From a virus, in the IMG/VR virus record IMGVR_UViG_3300025652_000666, positions 1-21,487 of that record: a stretch of 21,487 nucleotides of DNA. The stretch is one strand, 5' to 3'. Positions 1 to 7,574 of the stretch are shown piece by piece. Within the stretch, counting starts at the first letter, position 1, and each line of letters opens with the position of its first letter. Both the position numbers and the translations under genes were made by a program. The notes below the pieces were generated by a model. It saw nothing but the letters and a program-made list of their open reading frames with translations. It did no database searches and was not told the DNA's origin.

Positions 1-237
1 CGCACATTTTGCAAGTTCTTCAATTTCAGCATCGGTATATTCAAATACAATGTTACCTCTTCTCAGAAATTGTTTACCTTCATAGAATGGCATGCTTACC
101 TGAGGCCTATAACCCTTGTCAAGCGCAACTAATAGGTCATTAATACTTTTCGTTGACCAGACAAGTTTTTGTGCCTCTTTATCTGAATCTCCTTTCGGAA
201 TCCATTTATTATCTCCAACATATCCTTCGTTTGCCAT
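1..237 (-). CDS. 17: Terminase large subunit, N-terminal fragment (gp17-like)
   Basis: Seventy-nine codons are visible before the gene runs off the window at base 1. The start is ATG at 237, a few bases after the preceding gene ends. The fragment holds none of the ATPase or nuclease motifs, so the call rests on position and N-terminal pattern. It directly follows a small-terminase candidate, as gene 17 follows gene 16 in T4. The visible end reads FEYTDAEIEELAKCA, which resembles the segment that precedes the DNA-translocating ATPase domain in T4-like large terminases. The family product is the packaging motor and headful nuclease that docks on the portal. The next few hundred bases outside the window should show a Walker A motif if this is right. 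Confidence 0.6.
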   Translation of the reverse strand, partial: MANEGYVGDNKWIPKGDSDKEAQKLVWSTKSINDLLVALDKGYRPQVSMPFYEGKQFLRRGNIVFEYTDAEIEELAKCA

Positions 238-242
238 ATCGG

Positions 243-527
243 TTATTTTAGTAGGTCCTCTCTGCCAAGTTGCTTATAAACCTCTATTCTGGTTTTTTCC
301 ATCTTCTCAGCGTATTTGGGATCGCTCTTTTTATTAAATCCTATTTGTTGGTTTAATGAACCTGTAATTTTACGCAAATCTTTTTTACGTGTTTTAATTA
401 ACCAGGCTGCAAGATCCTTTGGGCTTAAGTCTTTAAATCTACCCTCAGCATCAGGTGCATCCGAGTCATTCCACTCCAATCGATCTTTTTCAAATAAGAA
501 TTGTTCAAATAATTTTACGTGTTTCAT
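243..527 (-). CDS. Small protein with capsid-targeting-like N-terminus, between gp16 and gp17
   Basis: A 94-residue, charged, predicted soluble protein of unknown function. It starts MKHVKLFEQFLFEKD, matching the start of two other proteins in this window (at 12660 and 8432). It resembles the T4 capsid-targeting sequence (MKTYQEFIAE type), which directs internal proteins into the prohead and is removed by the gp21 protease after an L/I-X-E site; here LFE at residues 12-14 would fit. The rest has several Lys/Arg pairs (KTRKKDLRK) that could contact DNA. It sits 2 bases after the gp16 candidate and 5 bases before the large terminase, so it belongs to the packaging operon. It could be an internal head protein or a packaging accessory; the function is inference. 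Confidence 0.75.
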   Translation of the reverse strand: MKHVKLFEQFLFEKDRLEWNDSDAPDAEGRFKDLSPKDLAAWLIKTRKKDLRKITGSLNQQIGFNKKSDPKYAEKMEKTRIEVYKQLGREDLLK

Positions 528-529
528 AA

Positions 530-1180
530 TTAATCTTCAGTTATTTCAGCGTCTACGATATCATCTTCAGTATCATTAATACCCTGTCTAATCATTTTCA
601 TTAGATCCTTTGTTCCTCGTTGAGTATTTCCAAGTTCTGGATCTCCTCCAGCCTCTTCAATTTCTCTAACATCATCACGTTTCCTATAGATCTCAATATC
701 CCTGGCAATTCTCTTGGCACTTTCTTCAGTTGCCATTAAATACATTGTCTGAGATTTGATGATGTCTAGCATTGATTTCTGTAATGTGGCAAGAACTTCA
801 AACATTCTTGGTGCTACTTCTCCATCTTCGATTGCTTCTAATAAAGTCGTTAATGCTCTTTCACCTGCCTGTAATTGATAGACTAATGAACTCATTGTCA
901 TTTCATCCATCTTCTTTTTAGCAGAAATATATTCATCTCTTTCGATAATATCCTCATCGAGATAAAACTTCATCAGAGCTGTGATTGTTTTCTTTGCCTT
1001 TTTCGTTGAACTCTTTTTAAGTTCTGGAAATGATTTAAGTTTTTTATTTCTCTTTGCTGGAAGATGGGGATCAGTTTCAATAACATCCGATATTTCCATT
1101 GAAGTATCATCGCCTATCAACTCATCCAAGTCTTTACGTATATCTTCCGCCTGGTCTTTTATGCTTTTCCTTTCTGACAT
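530..1180 (-). CDS. 16: Putative terminase small subunit (gp16-like)
   Basis: A 216-residue acidic, helix-rich protein. The N-terminal third is highly charged (DELIGDD; then a Lys-rich stretch around residues 43-66). The middle (about 85-165) reads as long helices suitable for an oligomerising coiled coil, and the C-terminus is acidic and probably disordered (DTEDDIVDAEITED). T4 gp16 is about 164 residues with a central coiled coil that forms rings and stimulates gp17. This layout, and the place just upstream of the large terminase with only one small gene between, support the call. I see no diagnostic motif, so the name depends on synteny and architecture. The start at 1180 follows an AT-rich leader containing an inverted repeat and a promoter-like motif. 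Confidence 0.5.
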   Translation of the reverse strand: MSERKSIKDQAEDIRKDLDELIGDDTSMEISDVIETDPHLPAKRNKKLKSFPELKKSSTKKAKKTITALMKFYLDEDIIERDEYISAKKKMDEMTMSSLVYQLQAGERALTTLLEAIEDGEVAPRMFEVLATLQKSMLDIIKSQTMYLMATEESAKRIARDIEIYRKRDDVREIEEAGGDPELGNTQRGTKDLMKMIRQGINDTEDDIVDAEITED

Positions 1181-1193
1181 ATATTATTGTTTA

Positions 1194-1214
1194 TTAGATA
1201 GTATATTTATCTAA
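1194..1214. repeat. Perfect 7-bp inverted repeat upstream of gp16 candidate
   Basis: TTAGATA and TATCTAA flank a 7-base AT spacer. On the minus strand the spacer lies within an ATATACTAT string like the promoter-like motifs before the genes at 3595 and 8432. It lies 14 bases before the gp16 start, so it could be an operator, a small leader hairpin or chance in AT-rich DNA. Confidence 0.35.
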
Positions 1215-1220
1215 ATTATA

Positions 1221-3188
1221 TTATCTAGCGTTAGCGAACTTCTGGAATCCAAGTGATGGGATTGCATTATCAATTACAATTGCCAATTGATTATCTCTAA
1301 CGACATATTGATTTAAAACATTTGAATGTTGTTCAAATTCTATAGGTTGTTCAAATACTCTAATATTGGTCATGTACATATTATTTGCACGCAATCCATA
1401 ATTGGTTGATGATTGCCATGTAATTGGGGTTGACATATTCCTATTTTCATTAAACTCAAGAATAAGATTCATTGATGTTGGAGAAGATGTTTTTGTAATA
1501 ACATTGGAATTTGGATCAAGACTATAAAGACTAAGACTTAATTGTGAGAATACATTATTAACATTTACAACATAACCATACCATGTGTCATTTTGTAGTG
1601 TCATTCCATGTTGATATGACTCTGTCCATCCATTGACGCTTAGTTTAAATTCTGTATTGCTTATAGTTAATCTAAATCCACCTGATAATAATGCATCATT
1701 ATCTCCAAATAAATAATGGTCGACTGTAGAAGCTGCGTCAAACTTTGGAGAGAACCAACCGGTAAATGCTGCACTATTTCCTACTAGTACTTCTGACTTT
1801 GCAACATAACCAATCACGTTTGTATCAAATGTCACTGATGAAAGATCATAATAATTTTTACTAACTACCGTCCAACTGTTTTTTAGGTCATAATCGACAA
1901 TATTTAAACCTTTATTTAAGAAATCGCGTATACCATCCCTATATGATGATATAACTGACTTAAATTGTTCTGGTTTTCCGGATTGTCTGTATTCATTATT
2001 AATTTCTTCTCCAAATAATTCATCAATACCTGTTACTAATACATCGGTTGCAGCATCAAACGTTCCTTTGACAACAGATGTTCTGTCTTGATATTTAGTT
2101 AATTTAACTCTCCAATATGAATTTGTTTTATTAAATTCATCTGCAAGTGCGATTGAACTAATTTCATACATCTTATTAATAATAGGAATATACATGTAAT
2201 CTTTATTTCTTGGAGACTTTCCAGCACCAAATATTGATTCAAATTCTTCCGCAGTAATATGTACTTCAAAATCCTCAAGATCAATACCAAATATGTCATA
2301 TGTGTTTGCCTCTGTTGGAAACTCATTATCAGGTACTAAAACCTTTAAGCTTTTATTATCTACAACATTATGTAATGAATATTCCATTAAGATAACATCG
2401 CTTGTCCTTAAATCGGGTTCAGTTCTAAAATAATTTACCTCATGTCCAAATATGCCAGTTATCATACTGGTAAGTTGTTTATATATGTTGTTAGATTTCG
2501 TAAGATTATATGGATTAAATAAATTATCATCATCACATGAGACGATAATATTTGCGCATCCATTCATTGCAAATGGATCAGTACACTCTGTACAAAAATT
2601 AGGACAGGCTATAATTGTTCCTTCCCCTGTTTCTAATGTATGTGTTATTGACAAAAATGTAAGAGTATTAAGGTTTTGAATAGCCGCGACCTCCACCGTA
2701 GTATCAATATACACTGGTTTATTAACATCAAAGGTAATAGCTAGTAAATCACCATATCCAATATCCTGTGGTGGAATTGCTGGCTTAAGTGGATTAATTT
2801 CGGAGAAAACATCTCCAGTCTGAGACCATCTATACCCATACTCGAATCGGTTATCTGCGTTTTCGCTTCCATAGTATTGTGCCCCAGTTATGCTATTCGA
2901 GATAGTTTCTGCAACGCCTATTTCAAAGGATGATGGAATCGAATCTATTGTGTATTCAATATTACCCACAATTATCGTATCTCCAATACTAAATGCAATG
3001 TCAAGTTGTGTAAGGTTTCCTATAAATTCCCTAGTTCCAGCCTGGCCTGAAACAGTCCCAGTCATTGCAGGTGTTTTTAAACCAACTAGTATTTCCCAAT
3101 CAAGAACCATAATTACATTCCTATATGGTTCCTGTAATGAGGCGATAAAAAAGTCCCCATATGTGTCTGCAGTATATCCTCTTACCAT
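1221..3188 (-). CDS. Mosaic neck-like structural protein (gp14-type core) with LamG-like C-terminus
   Basis: A 655-residue protein with at least three parts. Residues 1-190 are beta-rich and unassigned. Residues 195-218 hold five cysteines (C195, C199, C202, C211, C218), a possible metal site. Residues about 225-400 resemble the T4 gp14 neck family: an early FGHEVNYFRTEP segment, then FGIDLEDFEVHI, DYMYIPIINKMYEI, a WRVKLTKYQ strand and LFGEEINNEY. Residues about 440-615 look like a concanavalin/LamG-type jelly roll (FTGWFSPKF, DTWYGYVVNVNN, SLSLYSL), a fold often used for glycan or protein contacts. T4 gp14 is about 256 residues, so this is far longer. The gene shares one base (TAATG) with the membrane-protein gene upstream and lies just before the gp16 candidate, near the T4 position 14-15-16. 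The virion role is likely; the gp14 identity is moderate. Confidence 0.55.
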   Translation of the reverse strand: MVRGYTADTYGDFFIASLQEPYRNVIMVLDWEILVGLKTPAMTGTVSGQAGTREFIGNLTQLDIAFSIGDTIIVGNIEYTIDSIPSSFEIGVAETISNSITGAQYYGSENADNRFEYGYRWSQTGDVFSEINPLKPAIPPQDIGYGDLLAITFDVNKPVYIDTTVEVAAIQNLNTLTFLSITHTLETGEGTIIACPNFCTECTDPFAMNGCANIIVSCDDDNLFNPYNLTKSNNIYKQLTSMITGIFGHEVNYFRTEPDLRTSDVILMEYSLHNVVDNKSLKVLVPDNEFPTEANTYDIFGIDLEDFEVHITAEEFESIFGAGKSPRNKDYMYIPIINKMYEISSIALADEFNKTNSYWRVKLTKYQDRTSVVKGTFDAATDVLVTGIDELFGEEINNEYRQSGKPEQFKSVISSYRDGIRDFLNKGLNIVDYDLKNSWTVVSKNYYDLSSVTFDTNVIGYVAKSEVLVGNSAAFTGWFSPKFDAASTVDHYLFGDNDALLSGGFRLTISNTEFKLSVNGWTESYQHGMTLQNDTWYGYVVNVNNVFSQLSLSLYSLDPNSNVITKTSSPTSMNLILEFNENRNMSTPITWQSSTNYGLRANNMYMTNIRVFEQPIEFEQHSNVLNQYVVRDNQLAIVIDNAIPSLGFQKFANAR

Positions 3189-3595
3189 TACTCTTCGTTG
3201 TTTTTATTGATTTTGTCCTGTGGTGTATAAACCTCCCCGGCAAGCCATGATGCAACAAATCCAGATAATGAAACAAAGTACATTGCAATATCAGATAGGT
3301 TACTACCAAGCCAAACGGCTGCTACACCAATAATTGCCCATAGAGCAACGACAGTGTATATCATTACCTCTCTTCTGGATTTTGGTCCTTTTTTGAGTAG
3401 TTTAGTCTTTGAACTAGGTCTTCTAGATTCAGCCCATATATATGTTGCTGCATACGCAGTTAAAGATCCAAAATAAATTGAAAGATCTGAGAAGTTAGTG
3501 TCCTTATAAACACCTAATACTCCTAAGATAACCCATAGCGCAACTATTATATAAACTAATCCCTCCCTCTTACCGAAATTACTTAAAATATTCAT
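3188..3595 (-). CDS. Membrane protein with duplicated two-helix unit
   Basis: A 135-residue protein made of two copies of a membrane unit. Residues 10-56 and 75-121 align at an offset of 65: REGLVYIIVALWVILG against RREVMIYTVVALWAIIG, and the second halves NFSDLSIYFGSL and NLSDIAMYFVSL. Each copy has two hydrophobic helices joined by an N-[FL]-SD loop, so four membrane helices are expected. The linker (57-74) is rich in Lys and Arg, and the tail (122-135) is charged. It overlaps the neck-like gene by one base. The function is unknown; a holin or inner-membrane effector is possible, but no holin motif is visible. A promoter-like motif lies just upstream. Confidence 0.75.
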   Translation of the reverse strand: MNILSNFGKREGLVYIIVALWVILGVLGVYKDTNFSDLSIYFGSLTAYAATYIWAESRRPSSKTKLLKKGPKSRREVMIYTVVALWAIIGVAAVWLGSNLSDIAMYFVSLSGFVASWLAGEVYTPQDKINKNNEE

Positions 3596-3610
3596 AATAC
3601 TACTTTTTTT

Positions 3611-3629
3611 CTATATAGTATATATATTC
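3611..3629 (-). promoter_or_regulatory. Candidate late promoter (GAATATATATACTATATAG)
   Basis: This AT motif lies 15 bases before the start of the membrane-protein gene and shares the ATATACTATA core with the motif before the gene at 8432. It resembles the T4 late-promoter element TATAAATA only loosely. It is a candidate by recurrence, not proven. Confidence 0.3.
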
Positions 3630-3637
3630 GATATTTT

Positions 3638-4291
3638 CTAGTAATCTGTAATAATTAATATTAATGTGTTCTCGGGTTGAAGTTTCGGTTGAAGTAGCTC
3701 TATAATGTCTATAAGTACATTTGTATCTTTTTCTGTGTCTCCTCTCTCCTCTAAGATTATAATAGATTGCTCGAGTATTTCCACAAGATCCATTGCCTTG
3801 ATTCTTACAAATGGAGAATTATCTGTTAAAATGCCCATCTCTTCTAAATATTGATTTACAATTGGAAGTTCATCTGTATCATATAAATCGGTAAGTCTTA
3901 AGGTTGCAGTAAGTACTTTAAACCCAAACTGAAGTACCTTATCCCCATATGAATCAATAGTCCTATCATAGCTTTTATCCATATTTAGATTTATCTTAAT
4001 GTATTTAACATTAATCATCTCGCTACACATCTTATAGAGGAAATAAATTGAATTTATTTCCTTGTAGATAACCTCAGACCCTAATGTTTTAATTTTATTA
4101 AGAGATGAAGCGTAGTATTTTTCAATAATATGTTCAAGCTGATTTTTAGAAATCATGATTGAATCTTTATCGTACTCAATATACTCGACATCGTTATGTA
4201 TTTGTGTCCATAGCTTATTATCAATATAATTGTATCTGTATAATGTAATATCTATTGCCGTTGGCATTTGACCTATATCAAATAATTGCAT
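3638..4291 (-). CDS. Hypothetical protein, 217 residues
   Basis: I do not recognise a family. The protein is predicted soluble, with long helical stretches (KNQLEHIIEKYYASSLNKIK; then LVEILEQSIIILEERGD near residue 170) and a hydrophobic C-terminal end (NTLILIITDY). The ATG at 4291 follows an A-rich leader (TAAAAAAAGAAAAGT), the usual initiation context in this window. It lies 12 bases after the gp62-like gene and is probably cotranscribed with the replication block. Its length equals that of T4 gp59, the helicase loader, but I see no sequence resemblance, so that name is not assigned. Confidence 0.75.
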   Translation of the reverse strand: MQLFDIGQMPTAIDITLYRYNYIDNKLWTQIHNDVEYIEYDKDSIMISKNQLEHIIEKYYASSLNKIKTLGSEVIYKEINSIYFLYKMCSEMINVKYIKINLNMDKSYDRTIDSYGDKVLQFGFKVLTATLRLTDLYDTDELPIVNQYLEEMGILTDNSPFVRIKAMDLVEILEQSIIILEERGDTEKDTNVLIDIIELLQPKLQPENTLILIITDY

Positions 4292-4303
4292 ACTTTTCTT
4301 TTT

Positions 4304-4732
4304 TTAATAGACCTTCATTGAATCTTCTAGCTGCTTTAACGTGGCATATAAATCTTCTTTCGCAAATTTTTCAAGTTCTTTATATTCTCTCTTGCCTATT
4401 TCATTCCTTTCCATAAAAAATTGAATAACATTTTCGGAAGGTATATAACTACTCTTCTTTGTAGCTACCTTTGCAGGTTTTTTGGTTTTTGTATAGATCC
4501 AGCCTGGAACACCAGTAAATCTCTTTGCAACCATTGCCCAACTATCAATAACTGGGATTGGATTAATACCATTCCTATTAAACATCTGTGCATTTGCAGG
4601 ATATTTAATAGCAAAGAACCTATTAATCATGAAGTGATGTCTCTTCTTATTATGATTTTTAACTTCATCGTATTTACCATTTCTACTAAATAGTATTTTA
4701 ATGAAATCAAAGAGTTTTGTTTCGTCTAGCAT
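4304..4732 (-). CDS. 62: Putative sliding-clamp loader small subunit (gp62-like)
   Basis: A protein of 142 residues with this start. It has an FDFIK segment near its N-terminus, a basic HHFMINRFFAIKYPANAQMF core, then a helical end with FFMERNEIGKREYKELEKF. This order resembles short gp62 proteins of marine T4-like phages (FDFI, then FMVNRGLSYF..., then a Y-G-x-S-R/K-rich helix). The partner gp44-type subunit lies one gene upstream, which supports it. In T4, gp44 and gp62 form a 4:1 complex that loads the gp45 clamp. The start is ambiguous: an upstream ATG at 4792 would add 20 residues but overlap the exonuclease gene by 50 bases. I prefer 4732, which leaves no overlap and starts close to the family-like segment. 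The identity is moderate. Confidence 0.5.
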   Translation of the reverse strand: MLDETKLFDFIKILFSRNGKYDEVKNHNKKRHHFMINRFFAIKYPANAQMFNRNGINPIPVIDSWAMVAKRFTGVPGWIYTKTKKPAKVATKKSSYIPSENVIQFFMERNEIGKREYKELEKFAKEDLYATLKQLEDSMKVY

Positions 4733-4742
4733 GTATCTTATA

Positions 4743-5975
4743 TTAAAATAATGTGGTTTGTTTACTCTGGCCTGGTAGTTCCTTTGAATCATTTGTCTTT
4801 AATCCTGCGAACGCGTCATATGACCTTGGTGCAGTATTACCTCGCTTTGTGCTTGTATTCCATTCAGTACCTTCAAGTATTTTTTCCATTTGAGTTAGAC
4901 CGTTAAGATTTGTTACAGCATTATAGTCATTTTCTATTTCAGTGTAGATACCTTTCTGAATTGAATCTGGGATAGTATTATAGTGAAGTAACATTAGATC
5001 TAAATTCTGGTTAAAAGCTACTCTGATTTCATCTCTGGTTGCCTTACCTACGATACTGTGAATCAATTCTACTATAATATCTACACGTGCCTTTGAAAAG
5101 AAATGATCGATCTTAAAATCACCTTCAGTTTCTCTGTATTTGGTTAGTATCTTATCACAATGTTTTTGTGTGATTCCATAATTCCTAACAGAGCCTGAAC
5201 TTGTTTCTTTAGTCCATCTAACAACTGACATGATATTATCACTCTTATCGCCTTGTAGTATTTTAGAGAATATAAAGTCATCACAATTGATTTCCTCAAC
5301 AGTTACACTATTTTTAAGCATCCATGCCTGAAAGTCTTGCTTGAGCTTATCACCCATAACCTCATCAGATGACATATTAAATAACATATCGTCATTGCTT
5401 AATGTTGCTGTACCTGCATTTTCTAATAGTGTGTTAAATCCTTCGAATGCAAGTAACTTTCTTTTAGAATTATAGTACCATAGGGTATACGCATCTGTTG
5501 CATTATTATAATTAACAAGTTGGATTAAATCTCTATCGCCAGTCCATACTATGCAGTTTTTACCTTCGTTATTTAATTGAGTAGACCAACCAAATAAAAT
5601 ATCATCTGCCTCTGCACCTGGTACTTTGTGAATAATAACACCCTGTTTGGCAAGTATTTTTTGCCATTCCTCATATGTGTCAAATACATTTGTCCAATTA
5701 ACAGAATCATCTGCGACCCTTGTACCTTTGTATGCTGCTTCTGGAAATAAATCCTTACGCCATGATTTTGAATCTATAGCTACTACTATTTGATCGATGA
5801 ACGGTGTCATTTTACGAACCTCTGATGCAAAATCAATGCACAGTTTTCTCATAAACTGTTCTTGGCCATCTCTATCGCCTAATAATGTTTCGCCTTTAGG
5901 TCTTGGTAGTACAAATAGTCTACTGTAGACGAAATAGTTACCGTCTATTATTAATGTATGCTTTCCTAATTTCAT
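4743..5975 (-). CDS. rnh: 5'-3' exonuclease / flap endonuclease, RNase H type (T4 Rnh-like)
   Basis: A 410-residue FEN-family nuclease that would remove RNA primers and 5' flaps from lagging-strand fragments. The metal-binding acidic residues are visible: D11 (IIDGNYFVYSR), D68 (VVAIDSKSWRK, with the basic gateway AAYKGTR), E122/D124/D125 (GAEADDILFGW), D147/D149 (TGDRDLIQL) and D243/D246 (LQGDKSDNI). T4 RNase H is about 305 residues, so this one has about 100 extra, mostly after residue 280. The last residues, KQTTLF, match the QxxLF type of sliding-clamp peptide. It lies between gp44 and the gp62-like gene, consistent with a replisome role. The exonuclease family is confident; the Rnh orthology is by context. 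Confidence 0.85.
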   Translation of the reverse strand: MKLGKHTLIIDGNYFVYSRLFVLPRPKGETLLGDRDGQEQFMRKLCIDFASEVRKMTPFIDQIVVAIDSKSWRKDLFPEAAYKGTRVADDSVNWTNVFDTYEEWQKILAKQGVIIHKVPGAEADDILFGWSTQLNNEGKNCIVWTGDRDLIQLVNYNNATDAYTLWYYNSKRKLLAFEGFNTLLENAGTATLSNDDMLFNMSSDEVMGDKLKQDFQAWMLKNSVTVEEINCDDFIFSKILQGDKSDNIMSVVRWTKETSSGSVRNYGITQKHCDKILTKYRETEGDFKIDHFFSKARVDIIVELIHSIVGKATRDEIRVAFNQNLDLMLLHYNTIPDSIQKGIYTEIENDYNAVTNLNGLTQMEKILEGTEWNTSTKRGNTAPRSYDAFAGLKTNDSKELPGQSKQTTLF

Positions 5976-6055
5976 AATGTGTGTTATTTATAGTTAAATA
6001 TAAACAAAATCTTTGACATAAAAAAACTTTTAGTCAATTATTTTTAATTTATTTT

Positions 6056-7006
6056 CTAGCCTCTTACTATTTCTTGGATTTTATAAACACAAGATAATAA
6101 TGTGATGACTGGATCTATTACTAATGTTCTCTGTGCTTGATGTTCTGCGACTGTAATTGCAATCTGTGGAATGAATCGAGCTGCTTCATGTCTTTCCGTT
6201 TGAATATACTCAATGAACTCTTCTCCTAGGGTTTGTAAAACATCATCAACTCTATTTGAATATTCACCAACTAATTGTTTATAATTCTTCACAGGATCGG
6301 TTTCATTAAAGATTAACTCAAACACGTCTTTATAGACTGAATTGAATTTCTTTACGTCTGCCACTGTAATGTTCTTTACGCCTTGGCTTTTATATCCCTG
6401 TAATTTATTAAGAGTACTTCTTAAATCTGGAAAGTTACGTCTAACAAATTCAACCAATGCTGGTTTCTCAATCGTCATTCCCTCTTTACCACAAATATCA
6501 TATACTCTCTTAATGTATTTTCTGGTTAGTTCGGACTCTTCTTCCTTGTCAAAATCAAAGTTAATTACCTCAAACCTTGAAAGAATTGGATCTGGTAATT
6601 TATTAATGTAATTACATGTTGCAATAAATCTTGAGTTACTTGCAAATGTTTCCATTGTTGCACGAAGTGCTTTAAAGAACTGATCACTTACTCCATCAAC
6701 CTCATCTAATATAACAACTTTAAATTTTCCTTGATCGTCAAGTATTGACATCGTTGAACAAAAATCCGTAATTCTAGTTCTAATAACATCAACGGAAGTA
6801 TCGGTTGAAGCATTAATATAGAGATATGGAAGTTCGAATTGCTGTACAATTGCCTTTGCAGTTGAAGTCTTTCCAGTTCCAGGGCTTCCGGCTAATAGCA
6901 TGTTTTGTGTAATTCCATCTTTGAATTTTGACATTACATTATCTGGCAATATTAAATCATCTAGATTTTTAGGTCTGTATTTTTCCGTGAAGAGAGTTTG
7001 AATCAT
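6056..7006 (-). CDS. 44: Sliding-clamp loader large subunit, AAA+ ATPase (gp44)
   Basis: At 316 residues this is close to T4 gp44 (319). The N-terminus has the clamp-loader opening TEKYRPKNLDDLIL. Walker A is GSPGTGKT (40-47), Walker B is VVILDEVDG (about 97-105), sensor 1 is ATCNYI (about 129-134), and the arginine-finger SRF lies at 143-145 (DPILSRFEV). A sensor-2-like arginine lies in FPDLRSTLNKL, near residue 192. The C-terminal third is the helical collar domain. The product uses ATP to open and load the sliding clamp onto primer-template DNA. The ATG at 7006 follows a run of nine A residues and a promoter-like TTATATAATATG. It is divergent from the plus-strand gene at 7073. Confidence 0.92.
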   Translation of the reverse strand: MIQTLFTEKYRPKNLDDLILPDNVMSKFKDGITQNMLLAGSPGTGKTSTAKAIVQQFELPYLYINASTDTSVDVIRTRITDFCSTMSILDDQGKFKVVILDEVDGVSDQFFKALRATMETFASNSRFIATCNYINKLPDPILSRFEVINFDFDKEEESELTRKYIKRVYDICGKEGMTIEKPALVEFVRRNFPDLRSTLNKLQGYKSQGVKNITVADVKKFNSVYKDVFELIFNETDPVKNYKQLVGEYSNRVDDVLQTLGEEFIEYIQTERHEAARFIPQIAITVAEHQAQRTLVIDPVITLLSCVYKIQEIVRG

Positions 7007-7028
7007 TTTTTTTTAGTTTATTGTGTTA

Positions 7029-7040
7029 CATATTATATAA
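7029..7040 (-). promoter_or_regulatory. Promoter-like motif in divergent region before gp44
   Basis: TTATATAATATG lies 22 bases before the gp44 start, inside the 66-base gap between gp44 and the divergent plus-strand gene. The same AT segment reads CATATTATATAA toward the other gene, so it could serve both directions. The evidence is position and similarity to other candidate motifs here. Confidence 0.3.
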
Positions 7041-7072
7041 AAGGAACCCAATAAGTTTCAAATAAATATAAC

Positions 7073-7573
7073 ATGGCATTCAATAATAAATACCCTAACA
7101 TTAGGCGAACTAATGGTCCATATCCAAGAAATAGATATGGTGTTTGTTATGAGGGTTTATCAAGGCAACAGCGTAGATTGCTATTAGAAAATCCCCTGCT
7201 CAAGGATCGAGCACAGGAAGATCAATTCCTACAAATATTATTTGAAGTAAGTAAGTTTAGTAATCAAACATCGAAGAAGAGACATTACTATGATTGTTCC
7301 ACTGGTGATTTCGTACAAATAGAAAAGTTGCAAGAAAGCTATGATACGCTAGATTGGACTTGCGCACTGTCAGGTGAACCCATCCGATCTAATATTAATA
7401 ACTTTACTCCTGCTAACTTTGTACACCCTGACTATCATGAAACGCTAGAGGGAGGCTCGGTAGACGGTAGGATATTACAATCATCTCTGGCCTTCCAAAA
7501 ATACGTAAAAAAACTCCTACTGAATCAACAGAAGGAGTTTTTAAGTCTTGCTCGTAAAAATTCTAATAAGTAG
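7073..7573 (+). CDS. Hypothetical protein on the opposite strand, 166 residues
   Basis: One of only two genes on the plus strand. The protein is basic at its N-terminus (RRTNGPYPRNRYG, then LSRQQRRLLLENPLL) and has a central aromatic segment with two well-spaced cysteines (YYDCSTGDF; DWTCALSGEPI), followed by an HPDYHETLEGG stretch. I recognise no family. A degenerate HNH nuclease was considered and not supported. The start ATG follows AAATAAATATAAC, the A-rich context seen elsewhere. It is divergent from gp44 and convergent with the putative internal head protein, ending one base before that gene's stop. A hairpin terminator lies inside its last 20 codons. The layout suggests an independently transcribed unit. 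Confidence 0.75.
   Translation: MAFNNKYPNIRRTNGPYPRNRYGVCYEGLSRQQRRLLLENPLLKDRAQEDQFLQILFEVSKFSNQTSKKRHYYDCSTGDFVQIEKLQESYDTLDWTCALSGEPIRSNINNFTPANFVHPDYHETLEGGSVDGRILQSSLAFQKYVKKLLLNQQKEFLSLARKNSNK
7509..7542 (-). terminator. Hairpin terminator inside the end of the convergent gene
   Basis: A 10-bp perfect stem, AAAAACTCCT pairing with AGGAGTTTTT, has a 14-base loop. On the minus strand it lies 33 bases after the stop of the gene at 7575-8432 and ends in a run of T residues, a typical intrinsic terminator. It is read within the coding end of the plus-strand gene; on that strand T residues also follow the stem, so it may work both ways. Confidence 0.65.
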
Positions 7574-7574
7574 A

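Noticed and set aside
2099-2326. A 75-residue open frame on the minus strand within the neck-like gene
   Set aside because: It is in another frame of a strongly supported long gene and has low-complexity Leu/Gln-rich sequence.
3638-4291. gp59 helicase loader, because the length is 217 residues as in T4
   Set aside because: The sequence shows no resemblance to gp59; equal length alone is not evidence.
5985-5992. Exact T4 late-promoter string TATAAATA on the minus strand before the exonuclease gene
   Set aside because: It lies only 9 bases from the start codon, which would put transcription at or inside the gene, and it is within an AT-rich leader where such strings occur by chance.
7073-7573. 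HNH homing endonuclease
   Set aside because: There is a C-x-L-S-G segment and some histidines, but the required order of H, N and H with metal-binding cysteines is not seen.
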